DNA of 64,000 nt from Thermoascus crustaceus (taxonomy: Eukaryota > Ascomycota > Eurotiomycetes > Eurotiales > Thermoascaceae). The stretch is from assembly GCA_001599835.1 (NCBI GenBank), contig BCIC01000007.1, positions 938,655 through 1,002,654 on the forward strand, in the 5' to 3' direction. A model generated the notes under the pieces. That model was not told the origin of the DNA. It made no database searches and was given only the letters and a program-made list of their open reading frames with translations. A program made the translations under genes and the position numbers. Below are positions 21,866-32,966 of this stretch, piece by piece (within the stretch, counting starts at the first letter, position 1; each line of letters opens with the position of its first letter).

Positions 21866-23052
21866 AGCTGGATCGAACGGTGTCAGACTTGAACAAACTT
21901 CTTGTTGAATGTATAGGCAACTGAGATCAGGACCACATGCTAGCCAGTTGTTAAAAGAGAACGTAGTCCCATCGCTCGCCTTGCGGTCTGCGATAAGTTA
22001 TATAGTCATCCAGATAGGAAGGCAGCGGGAATGTCGGTAGGTGAATATGTACAGCTGGTGATAGATAGACCAGAAAAAAAAAATTAAAAAATACCAATGA
22101 CCAAAAAGAGGAAACTGAAGCGCACAAGTGCATTAGGTAGAAATGATTTGTTTGGGCCACCTGACAGTTAGCAGAAGCCGCCCGCCTACATCGACCTTAC
22201 ATCCACGTTGCTTTCCTACTTATGCGCAGGGCGTTGTAGAAAGATCGCCTTCTAGGAACCCAAAGGAGTTTTTGCCTATAAGGGGACGACATCTGACTGG
22301 CCCAACAGACGAGCGGAATATGAGGGTGCAGCGAGAGCTGCATCAGAACCCAGGGCAGCGGGCAATGGAGTTGCCGACATACGAATGTGGCCCAGGGAGT
22401 AGGACGAACCTGCTTCAGCGCAGACGCCACCGAAAAAGAAGCCTGTCGCAAACTCGCAAGGACTATGATCGGGGATCTATGGACCACAGGCCGGCCGTTG
22501 GAAAATCTCTCCGAGCAATCACCCCATGGGCGGTATTGTCCGACGGGGATACCCTGCAGCTCTTGAAAGAAAGAACGCATTATTATGGAAGATCTCACGA
22601 AGAGTTTCGAGACGGTGGGGCGGGACGACGGTGTCGCATTCCTGCTGCACCTGCACGGATCGACATCCCGTCGAGGAAGCGGAGAATGGTCTGATTCGCG
22701 AAGCAAGGTGCAGGTGCTGTGGCTTTTTTACTGTCCAGCACCTCAATAGTTCCTTCACGCCGCACAGTGACAAGACCCCTGCCCGATTTTCCCGAAGCTG
22801 TCCGAAGCTGTGATAATTGAGCCGCTCTAAATTAGGTATTGCTGACATGAAGGTACCGTACTGACAGTCATGATGTGCGAAGATCTTTCTGCGTCTGCAA
22901 ATGGGAAATTGCGGCAAAGCAAAAGTACAGACCTTGGAAAGACAACTAGATGAGGAAGAAACAAAAGTTCCACAGGTGACATAAGTACGCATAACGCCGT
23001 ATGATGTCGGGCACAAACTAACCCCAGTCCGCTTGGCCAATAATACTTTACC
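21866..23052. other. 1.2-kb region with ORF-rich centre but no confident gene
   Basis: Several overlapping frames of 90-180 codons occur on both strands between 22143 and 23040. None has a recognisable domain, and frames interrupt one another. A 54-codon plus-strand frame starting near 22580 (MEDLTKSFETVGRDDGVAFL) has natural-looking composition but no supported partner exons. It may be a lineage-specific gene, a decayed gene, or non-coding. Confidence 0.4.
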
Positions 23053-24338
23053 TCATCGGTTGATGTTACTAGCCCGTAGATACCTCGCAAAGCTCAGGTC
23101 CTGATCGGACGGTGTGTTTTGGGACCCGGAATCTGCAAGTGCTTGCTGGTAGCGCTGCGCCAGACCAGCGTCACCCCCTGCGCCGGAAGCACCATCCTCA
23201 TCCCCGTAGTCATCCTCGTCGTCGGACCCTCCAATAGTGTCGCGCGCTGCCAGGTCTTCCTCTTCAACCTCGCTGACGGTCTCTGCTTCATCATGCCGTC
23301 CTTTGTGGGAACTCCGGCTCGCTCCCGAGACGCTCATGTCCTTCATGAGTTTGCCCAGTTCCTGCTCGCGCCTGGCCTCCTTCGCCTCCTCCCGCTCCTT
23401 TCTCTTCCGCTCCAGCTCAGGCTTGTAGTCGCGCTCGAACTCTTGGCGCTTCTCCTCGACAGCCGCGAAGAACTCGTCGACACCCTCGCCCGTCATTGAA
23501 CTGACACCCACGACGCTCAAGTGCCGGTAGAACTCCTCCAGCATCAAGCTCATGCTGTTAAGGAGCGACCCCATGTATCCACTGCCACTACCGAAACCCC
23601 CAACTCCGCCTTCCGCGCCAAAGACACCCGACTCCTCCTCTTGTCGCAGCGCCGTCTGGAACGCATCAAAGTCTGTCATCCACTCCTTGGCAAACTCGGC
23701 GTCCTTGACGTCGGTCTTGTTGAAAACGAGGATCATCGGCAGCTTCGTCTTGTACAGGATGCTGCATGCGTAGAGCATGTTGCTCATAAAGGTGCTGGTC
23801 GAGCTCGTTCTCGGGGTATCGATGACGTACGCAATAACGGTAGGAAAGGACGATGCTAGTGTCTCGAGTAGGATGCTCCCGGATGCGCTCCATACGAACA
23901 CCTCGATCTGTCCGGGCGTATCGACGAGGATGTGTTTGATCGGTCGGGGGTTACTCGGAGTGGGAGAGGAACGCTTCTCCAGCAACGCTATGATCTGGTC
24001 CACCTTCGTAGCAAAGAGGTTCAGCGATGTCAGGATACCGCCGTTGGGCCCCAGGTTGTACTGCTTCATGACTTCCTTGTAGTTTATCGAATCCCGGATG
24101 TCGATGTTGCTCTCGAAGGGAACCGAGTGCACGGCCGGATCCAGGTTCAGCACGTAGGGGACATTCTTTTTCGAATGTAGATACGAGTTTATCCGTTGCA
24201 TGAATGTCGTCTTGCCCGAGCCTAAAGGGAAGGAAAAAGTCCGCAGGTCAGTATGCGTGTTACTAATGATGGGAAACTGAGAGTAAGAGGCGTACCAGCC
24301 ATGCCGACGCAGACGACGGCGACCGGTGATGTCGCCAT
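23053..24338 (-). CDS. GPN-loop GTPase 1 (Npa3/XAB1 type), RNA polymerase II assembly factor
   Basis: Two exons, 24338-24296 and 24221-23053 (74-nt intron), give 403 residues. The splice joins GMA to GSGKTT, forming the P-loop at 12-20. The Gly-Pro-Asn motif is at 72-74 (LGPNGG), the DTPGQIE switch motif follows, then AKEWMTDF, and FNKTDV is the guanine-specificity motif. The C-terminal third is a long charged coiled region (ERDYKPELERKRKEREEAKE) ending in an acidic tail. Family knowledge: GPN1 pairs with GPN2/GPN3 and is required for assembly and nuclear import of RNA polymerase II. The ATG at 24338 matches yeast length at the N-terminus. The start is only 258 bp from the divergent CWF19-like gene, so the two likely share a promoter. 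Confidence 0.95.
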
Positions 24339-24596
24339 GGTTGCAGAGGATGTATTAGCGAACGTGTATCTGCGATTCAAGAGGATGGAGGTCGTAAAAG
24401 TTCGTGAACGAGTTGTGAAAGTTGCCGGGGTCTGGAGTGCCGATGGGAAATTCTTCGTCGCGGGGCCTTCTCTCGGGCGCGGTGGAGTTCTGGACCGGCG
24501 GCGAGACGTCATTCCACGGGCTGCCACGCCAACAGGCAAAGCTCTCGCTCCGCGCGCCCCCCGAACAGCCCATGCAGAGCTCTTCTGCAGGCAACA
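24339..24596. promoter_or_regulatory. Bidirectional promoter between GPN1 and CWF19-like gene
   Basis: Two divergent start codons are 258 bp apart. One gene serves RNA polymerase II assembly and the other pre-mRNA splicing, so co-expression would be sensible, but no specific binding site is claimed. Confidence 0.6.
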
Positions 24597-26767
24597 ATGA
24601 CGCTGGAAGACTTTGAACGGTCCCTCGCAGAAAGCCGGGAAAGGAGGGAGAGGAGGGAAAGAAGCCACAGGGACAGGGATCGAGAGGAGTCTGACTCGAG
24701 AGAACGGTCAAGACACCATCGTTACCATCACCACCACCATCACCATCACCGCCGTCACTCGTCTCGATCGAGAGAAAGAGAGCGCGATTGCGATCGTCAC
24801 TCACGGCACGACGATGAGAATGGCTACCGACATAAACGGTCACGGCACCATGATGATAACAGCGACGACAGAGAGCATACGCATAAACGCCGGCACAGGC
24901 GCGAAAGCGTAGAGGACACAGAGCCCCCTGTGCAGAGGGAAATAGTCCAGCAGGAACCATCCAAGCTGAAACGAGATGCCTGGATGGAAGCACCGTCCTC
25001 TCTTGACATTGACATTGTCCAGAGACGCAGAACCACTGGTCTACAGGAACCGCCGCAACCCAAGATGCTGCAGGCCGATTTCGACCTCAAGCTCCACGAC
25101 AGGGAACTCAATTCGCATCTACGCGAACTTAAAGACGGAAAACCGCTTGAGGAGATCAAAAATGAGCCGGCGCAACACGAGGTGGATTATACATTTGGTG
25201 ATTCTGGTTCACAGTGGAGAATGACAAAACTGAGGGCAGTCTACAGAGAGGCGGAGGAAACTGGACGGCGCGTGGAAGACGTTGCCATCGAACGCTTTGG
25301 CGATCTACGTTCCTTTGACGACGCTCGAGAAGAAGAGATAGAATTGGACCGCCGAGAGAGATACGGCGAGTCTTACGTCGGCAAGGAGAAGCCTACGGGT
25401 GAGCTGTTCCAGGAGAGGAAACTCAACGAGGGCGCTAAGAGGAATGAGCACTACAGAGACCCAGAGAAAGAACTCGAAACCAAGGGGCAGGGCAAGCTGA
25501 TGGAGACAGAACCTCACCTCAGAACCACTCAGCATCTGGATCTGACGGCTCTGAACAGACTCAGGGCTCAGATGATGAAAGCGAAGCTAAAGGGCTCTGC
25601 CGATGCAGCAGAGCTCGAAGAGCGCTATAACATCGCTGCTTCTGCGCATTTCGCCAACCGTAAAGAGGCCGATGTGGTTGTCCTTGGAGTTAGGGAAAAC
25701 CGCATGTTAGCCGGTGAGAGAAACGAAGTCAAGCCTGTAGAGACCAAGAGAGGCCGGGAAAGGGGCCAAGTAGAAGAGAATGAAGATATGAGCGTCCTGG
25801 ATATGGTGCGAGAAGAGCGGAGGACACGCGGCGAACCTGCTGGAGAGGGACGACAGTTCGCGGAAAGAATCATGAGAGATCCTAGGTTTGATGTGAGTAT
25901 CCCTGTTTGCAATTGATTTTGTGCTCGTGCTAACTCGCTTCCCAGAATGATCTTGAATATATGGATGAAAACGCCGTGAAGCTCGCCAGGCGCGTGCAAA
26001 GATCCGAGATCGATATCAAGAATAAGGCCATCAACGACTTTCAGAGGATGAACAGAATTCTCGACAGCTGTCCTCTCTGCCATCATGAGGACACAAATAC
26101 CCCTCCCATCGCCCCTGTAGTGTCTTTGGCGACCCGGACGTATCTCACACTTCCCACTGAGCCTGAGCTCAGCGAAGGCAGTGCCAGTATCGTACCGATC
26201 CAGCATCGGACGAATCTTTTGGAGTGTGACGATGACGAGTGGGAGGAGATACGGAATTTCATGAAGAGCTTGACACGGATGTACCATGACCAGGGGCGCG
26301 ATGTAATCTTCTACGAGAACGCTGCCGAACCTCACCGCAGGCGGCATGCGGCGATGGAGGCTGTCCCGCTACCGTACAGCCTCGGGGAGACGTCACCTGC
26401 TTTCTTCAGGGAGGCCATCCTCGCGGCCGATGCGGAATGGACGCAGCATAAGAAGCTGATCGATACTCTGGCCAAGGCAAAGGAAGGGTTAGGAAAGCTA
26501 GCTTTTCGCCGCACGCTGGTGAAAGAGATGCCCTACTTCCACGTCTGGTTCGAGCTGGACGGCGGACTAGGCCACGTCGTTGAGAACACGAATCGATGGC
26601 CGAAGGGAGATCTCTTCGCGCGTGAGACCATCGGTGGAATGCTTGACTTGGAGCCAGACGTCATCAAGCGGCAGGGCCGATGGAGCCGGGGCGGTGATAG
26701 GAGAGTTGATGGATTCAGGAAACGATGGAGAAAATTCGATTGGACCAGAGTGCTGACGGAGGCTTGA
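24597..26767 (+). CDS. CWF19-like (CwfJ family) spliceosome-associated protein
   Basis: Two exons, 24597-25892 and 25946-26767, with a 53-nt intron (GTGAGT, branch GCTAAC, CCCAG), give 705 residues. The N-terminus is Arg/Ser/Asp/Glu-rich with eight consecutive histidines and resembles an RS-type low-complexity region. The middle is charged and helical. From about residue 430 come the two CwfJ C-terminal domains: the first with ILDSCPLCHHED (zinc-binding or HIT-like segment), the second ending in FRKRWRKFDWTRVL. Family knowledge: CWF19 proteins join the late spliceosome and act around intron-lariat disassembly and debranching. Start is the first ATG; both exons read without interruption. Nuclear localisation is likely from the basic N-terminus. 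Confidence 0.93.
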
Positions 26768-28144
26768 AGATTTTGGACGAGCCCGGATATCTGGTTAAGG
26801 GGGATCTGTTCAATGGGGTTCATATGTAATGATAGCATCTTAAGTTGACTTTCATGGCTGTGTTCTGTAATTCCTTCTGGTTTCTGCTACATAGTCCTTT
26901 TACTAGTCCGGATTATGGCGTCACGACAATCACAGTTGCTTACGAAGCGAAAAAAATCCAATAGCCAATACCTAAGTGGTCACATGTTGTATGAGCAGTT
27001 GAAGCTCCTGAATTGCTTCCTGTGTTTGTGAGTCTCCATCTATGGCAGATTGCAGGTGCTCGAAGCGGCAATATCTCACTCCGTTGGGAGAGTAGTAGGA
27101 TTTGATCCCATACGGATAACCGTATGTATCAGTACATGGATGTTCGAGAATAGAGACAATTCCTCGACCCGACCTTAATCAATCCATACCAATTCGATGT
27201 ATTAAAGCATCAGCAGATAAACAGCGTTCACCTGTGTGTGTCATTCATATCACAGAGCAACAGTTCTCTCCACAGTTGTAAGGAACCTTTGGTGCACATT
27301 CGGATAAGGAGCTACCAAGTCCTGCACAACCTCGTATAGGAGTAACTCCGAGAGTTTAACCGTCTCCACAATCATGATGCCTTGCACTAGTTGACTAAGA
27401 TCAAACATACCGGACACTCACTGCCCATGTTGAACAGAAGAACTAGCAGAACTGGTGCGTTCAGTTGGCGCCTCCGGCGTATCGAGCGGGACAGATCTGT
27501 ATCGGGATCTGGAAGCCCAGGAGCCAGAAAGAGATTAACAGATCACTGCCCCAACCGAGCGGCCGGAGATGGAGGCTGCGCGCCATTCTGCGGCGTTAAG
27601 CAGGGGCAAAGAACGACGGGCGACGTCTCTCGGCCGTGGACCGCGGTGGTGATGGTGGGGCGGCGAATCTCCCCCGCGCTGAGTGAGATCTTCGCTATCT
27701 CCCCGGCGGCATGTCTCCCTTTCTTTCATGTACCATCCAACATCGTACTTTTTGTATATAGCTTTTCGACTCTGACTCCTCTCCTTGTTCCTGGTTCCTG
27801 TCTTTCGGGTACTTTGGGAGGTGTTCTCTTCTTTCTTAGACTATTCAGTCTCTTTCACTTACCCGGGAATAGTAACCAAGGTTAGTATATTTTTCCTATC
27901 GGGACACATTTATCTGTATCTCTTGAGTTGCCATTCGACATGCCTAGATGTGACAAAAATCCGAGATACTCTTTCATATTTTTCTAAAGTACTTCTTTCT
28001 TTCACCGTCTTTTCTGTCACTGTTGATGTCGATCACTGTCCATCTCCGCGTATCAGAGCGCGAGAGACAACCCCAAAACAAAAAGGCCAAGATCCTTATT
28101 GACCAGATTGATTGACCATTTTCCCCTAGGAATTAATGATAAAC
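26768..28144. other. 1.4-kb intergenic region
   Basis: Contains the 3' region of the CWF19-like gene and a long leader/promoter for the dehydrogenase. An unspliced 164-codon frame (27391-27885) has no recognisable domain and runs into a pyrimidine-rich stretch (27720-27880) typical of a fungal core promoter, so it is probably not a gene. Confidence 0.45.
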
Positions 28145-29725
28145 ATGAGTGGTACCAAGCCGAAGGTTCTCCTTCTTGGCCAGATCGACCAGTACGTGGG
28201 CACCTGCAGAAACTTCCCCCTTGATTGTCCAATCAATATCCCAGTCCACCCATGCAGTTGAACTGACAAGGAAACTTCTTCAAGCGCGCATGCATCGTGG
28301 GGATCCCTGGGTGATATTGCAGAACTGGTAAAGCCAGCTGCGACCAACCGTGCAGAGTTTATCCAGGAATGCCGGGATGGCAATCTCGACGGCGTCGTTG
28401 CGGCCTACCGCACTTTTGGCTCCGTTGAGATTACGGGTCTCATCGATGAGGAGTTGGTCGGAGTTCTGCCGAAATCACTCAAATATCTTGCTCATTGCGG
28501 TATGTTTTCTGTATCCCTGTTCAGATTCTTGTGTTTCTTAATACTGCATATTCTGTTTGTGGATTTTCTTTTTCTATATTGTCCAGTATTAATGAAGCTT
28601 CCTTTCCTTTCTGTTCCTGGCTACCAGTATAACATCAGTTTCTATTCCGTCGATAAAGATACCCATCTTCTATCCTGGACATCAATATTCCCCAACGACT
28701 ATGTGCCCCATTTTCTAACACAACGCTCCAGGAGCCGGCTATGACCAAGTCGACGTCCACGCCTGCAGCGCCCGAGAACCCCCAATCCGGGTCTCCAACG
28801 TTCCCACGGCTGTGGACGACGCCACCGCCGACGTGAACATGTTCCTGATCATCGGCACCCTGCGCAACTTCAACACCTCCATGCTCGCCCTTCGCGAGGG
28901 CAAGTGGCGCGGCCAGCCCCCTCCTGCGCTGGGCCACGACCCCGAGGGCAAGGTCCTGGGGATCCTGGGCATGGGCGGAATCGGACGCAACCTGAAGAAG
29001 AAGGCCGAGGCGTTCGGGATGAAGGTCATTTACCACAATCGCCGAAAGCTGAGCGACGAGTTGGCCGACGGGGCCAGGTACGTCTCGTTCGATGAGCTGT
29101 TGAAGGAGAGTGATGTCCTCAGTTTGAATTTGCCGTTGAATGTATGTTTATCTCCCCTATCCTTGATCCCAGATACGGGAAGGAGAAAGAAAAAAAAAAA
29201 GAAAAAAGGAAATGAACATTCCCCTCACCGGCTGACGCTATCACAGAAAAACACCCGCCACATCATCAGCCGGGCCGAATTCGCCAAGATGAAGGACGGC
29301 GTGGTCATCGTTAACACGGCCCGGGGCGCTGTCATCGACGAGGCCGCCCTGGTCGAGGCCCTCGACAGCGGCAAAGTCCTCTCTGCCGGTCTGGACGTCT
29401 TCGAGGAGGAGCCCAAGATCCACCCGGGCCTGCTGCGCAACCCGAACGTGATGCTCGTGCCACATATGGGGACTTGGACTGTGGAGGTGAGTTCCCCTGT
29501 CCCTCTATCTCTCCATCTCTCTTTTCACCCCGTGAATTATGTGCATATCATGCATTCATGTACTGTGTACTGTACATTACCCATTCCAAGGCATATACTA
29601 ATGATGATGATTTACCGGATCGACAGACCCAAACCGCCATGGAAGAATGGGCGATTGAGAACGTCCGTCTCGCGCTGGAGACCGGGAAACTGAAGAGCCC
29701 GGTTCCCGAGCAAGCGGATCTTTAA
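28145..29725 (+). CDS. D-isomer-specific 2-hydroxyacid dehydrogenase, mandelate-dehydrogenase-like
   Basis: Five exons (28145-28191, 28285-28499, 28732-29141, 29247-29486, 29627-29725) give 336 residues; introns are 93, 232, 105 and 140 nt. The first junction yields LLGQIDHAHASW and the third LNLPLNKNTRHII. The NAD(P)-binding glycine motif GMGGIG lies near the middle. The catalytic triad is visible as R250 (NTARGAV), E279 (DVFEEEP) and H297 (PHMGTWT). The segment VPTAVDDATADVNMFL is characteristic of fungal D-mandelate-dehydrogenase-like members. It should interconvert a 2-keto acid (glyoxylate, hydroxypyruvate or an aromatic keto acid) and its D-2-hydroxy acid in the cytosol. The substrate cannot be fixed, and no pathway genes lie nearby. 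Confidence 0.93.
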
Positions 29726-30813
29726 TTATTAACTTGATATCCATCCACTGTCCATTCATTTTAGCCCGACGGTTACGTTGCATACTAGGTAGCCACAGTC
29801 CTGTACATCTGTACATACATAGCCCACGCTAAGTGAGGTGGCTTAATGTCGCAGCAGCAGTCTGTAGTTAAAACAGATAATCAGGAAGTAGAATAGATAG
29901 AAGAAAAGAAAAAAATAAAGAAGAAGAAATTGATTAATCAAAAACGGTGAAAAGGCGTTCTACTCCCTGAAAGCTTTATGTTCACAGTCCGCTCCTTGAA
30001 CTGGACATCTGTAGCTACCTAGGTCTCTAGATACGATATGGATGATGTACGGAAGGCTGGATTCACAGTCAACAGACTACAAGGCCGTATAGCGTTACAA
30101 GACAATCAGGTTACCAGTAGTAAGATACTTTTTCTTATTACTTCGACACACAGCTCCTCAGATGAAAGGGGTAGCAGCAAGCACAAGCAAACGAGACCTG
30201 GAAAGTGTCTCACCCATCCCGAGGAATATGGTAGAGCTCGCAAGGATGGAAACCTTGACGGCAAGATGTGTGCGCTATTTTGATAGAAAAATGTTGCAGA
30301 AAATGAAAAAGACGCCTCATTGAAGGAGTCGTGATGTGACAATGATTTGTGATAACACTAGACAGCAATGTGTCACAGTAATGTCTGTTAGAAATGGGGA
30401 AATAGGAAGAAAAAGGGGAATATGGATAGAACCAAAGGGCAAAGTGTCAGGAACGCCGTTGTTCTGCCATATCCCAATCCAAAATCAGAAAAAAAAAGAA
30501 AAGAAAAAAAGAAAAGAAAAAAAGAAAAGAAAAAAAGAAAAGAAAAAAAGAAAAGAAAAAAAGAAAAGAAAAAAAGAAAAGAAAAAAAGAAAAGAAAAAA
30601 AGAAAAGAAAAAAGAAAAGAAAAATAAATAAAAAACTCCCTTGGCCATGTGCCCTCCTAAGCAAATGAAACAATACCGGATGGAGAATGCGGGCTCTCAA
30701 AAAATGAGGCGGGAAGGAAGACTTCTAATCTGAAAATCCCTTGAGCCAGACAACACACATATGAAAGCCTTTTTTACACGTTGTGCAGGCGAGGTTTGTC
30801 CTGGAAAATCGAC
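29726..30813. other. Intergenic region with A/G minisatellite
   Basis: Convergent spacer between the dehydrogenase and the Zn2Cys6 regulator. It carries the purine repeat listed separately and one ACCTAGGT palindrome (30017-30024). The 80-110 codon frames crossing the repeat encode only Lys/Glu or Phe/Ser runs and are artefacts of it. Confidence 0.55.
30489..30626. repeat. 13-bp purine tandem repeat
   Basis: About ten near-perfect copies of a 13-base unit, GAAAAGAAAAAAA, form a pure A/G tract of roughly 140 bases. One strand is all purine, so it could adopt triplex or slipped structures, and copy number probably varies between isolates. It lies in the 3' spacer between two convergent genes. 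Confidence 0.85.
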
Positions 30814-32966
30814 TTACTGTCGAGACACTATCCATGACCTGACCACCATACCGCATATCCGCTTGATCACCTGGGTAGTGCCCTTCCCAGCGGCTTCTTG
30901 CTCGAGGAATTTCTGCGCAACATAGAGCTTGGCGCCTGCATCTTTCTCGTCGGTGGTGGCTGGCGGTGGGACGTTGCGAGGGAAGTCTGCCCAGCGGCTC
31001 CCGAGGTGACGAGCAATAGCGACCGAGTAGATAACATCTCGGTTTTCGAAGTTATCCAATAGCGTCCGACAACGAGCCAACGTGTCATCGATTTCTTTTG
31101 CCGAACTCGCCTCGTCATCGTGAAGGGTAAGGAAATGGCCAATTGAGCTCCAGAAATCCAATGATCGCTGCAGGAGCTGGTCGGGAAGGCTAGGTGGGTT
31201 GGCGGCCGGCTCCCGAAGCGGGGACTGAGCCAGAGGGTTCGTCTCGAGGTGTTCTCCCGTGACCAGCGCCTCGAAAACATCGAGCCGTTTCGCAGCGGCA
31301 ATCAGGTCGAAGTCTTGCGGAGCAGCCGCGTTTCCATTCGACATGTTCGCCATAGGACGGCACAATGACATGGTGTCCCAAACAACCGAGGCCTCAAAGC
31401 TCTCTGTGCGTCCGAGAACGGCGGGATCATTAATATTCGGGTCGCTGAACGCATCAATAAGCCCCGAATACTGAGCGACGAGCTGAGCGTTCGCCATGAG
31501 ATGAGGCAAGGCCTTGTCCTGAAACCAGCGCGTCTCCAAGAATCTGTCGATTGCCGGAGCATATGTGGCCAGGAACACCGCCTGTATCTCATCCAGACGA
31601 GACTGTTGCAGAGGAACAATGGGGTGTGGAGGAGGAGGGGGAATCCCTCTGAGAGCGAGCAGGTCACTTATCTTGACTTGTTTCGCTGGTGAAGAATGAG
31701 CCAAACGATCGGTACTTGAGCTAACGAATGATAGGGGACGCACCTCTAAGACCGCCGGACTCAGATGCGGGAGTCGCACCTGCAGATGCCGACGTCACCG
31801 GCGGCTGTAAATTGCCGTCCGCCGTATTCTGAACGTTCGCCATGGCAGACATAGTGTTCCCCTCCAGAGCGGGGTCAATGGCAGAGCCGTAATCAAATTG
31901 CTCGAGCGACGGAGTCGGCGAGTCCGACTGAAGCGAGGGAGCGAAGGGCTGGGTCACCGCAGGGACGTAGCCAGGAGGCGCCGCAGGATAGGGAGAGGGA
32001 TCTTGAGGAGTGACCACGAGGGAAGGTGAAGGGTTTGGAGCTGGTTGAATGGCCGAGGGAGCTGGCTGTGGCCTGAAAACGGGATCGTAGCCTAAGCATT
32101 CACGTTTGCTCTTCACGCAATTTCTGCAGACGGGATGGCCTTCATCGCACTAGACAGACAATCAATTGCAGGTCAGCAGAGAAAGAAACGGAGAAGTTGG
32201 GGAGGAGCAAAAAGTGGGAAGGAGAATGGTTTGCGGGGTTCTAGTGGGCTGATAGCGAGATGCACAAGTGAGGAGCTTGAGCATCGCGGTGTTGTTGCAC
32301 CCGCTAAGCGACAGCTCGGGGCGTGGAACAGCCCGCGCCTCTCCGCACCCGCCTCGCTTCCCGCGTACTACAGATCGGCGCGCGTACCTTAATTCTTCGC
32401 TTCCTGCAGGTGAGACACCCGGTTTTCGTTCTGCGCTTTACTTCCTTCTTATGTCGTCCCCCGGACAGCATCTTACTCGGGTCGCCTGGTATCTGATACC
32501 TCATCGGGGGGTTAGGCGTGACGCCCATCTGCGGCACGCCCGGTGGATACCCCGGCATATACTGGCCCATGGGGGGCATAGGGGGCATATTCGACGGCAA
32601 AGGCGACCCAATTGGAGCTTGCGTAGTCTGAGCAGGCTGCTGTCCCTGCACCGGGCGACCGTCCATCGAATGGATCGAGGGCAGGTTCATCGCCGCCGAC
32701 GGCTGCGGAACGGCCGCGGGATTATGAAGCGCCTCAGCATTCTGCTGGGTAGGTTGGGTCTGTTGAGGTGGCGGGGGATATGATGGATATGAGCCGTTGG
32801 ACGGCGAGGGAAACGCTTGAGGCGAGGGATAAGACGTTGTCTGCTTAGCTTGGTCGTTATTCTCCGCTGGCGGAGGGGCAGCAGGCGCAGACACCGGCTG
32901 CTCCGTTGCAGCCGTCGTCGCCGTTGCTTCTGCAACTGGCGGTCTTGTAGATTCTGCCTCCGACAT
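30814..32966 (-). CDS. Zn2Cys6 (GAL4-type) transcription regulator, moc3-like
   Basis: Three exons (32966-32388, 32149-31744, 31685-30814) give 618 residues; introns are 238 and 58 nt. The binuclear zinc cluster is complete after splicing: C184, C187, C194, C201, C204 and C211 in CX2CX6CX6CX2CX6C. The first intron falls between the second and third cysteines. About 180 residues of Pro/Gln/Ala-rich sequence precede the cluster, which is unusual since most such factors have it nearer the N-terminus. A Pro/Ser linker follows, then a helical region (KISDLLALRGIPPPPP; DRFLETRWFQDKALPHLM) like the fungal-specific regulator domain 2. The TKTGCLTCRKRRIKCDEG signature resembles S. pombe moc3 and related factors. 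DNA-binding nuclear role is firm; targets are unknown. Confidence 0.9.

Noticed and set aside
27391..27885. 164-codon plus-strand frame
   Set aside because: No domain; it runs into a pyrimidine-rich promoter-like stretch before the dehydrogenase.
30489..30626. CRISPR-like array
   Set aside because: The repeats are contiguous, with no spacers, and consist only of A and G.
30336..30668. Lys/Glu-rich 110-codon frame
   Set aside because: It is a translation of the A/G minisatellite.
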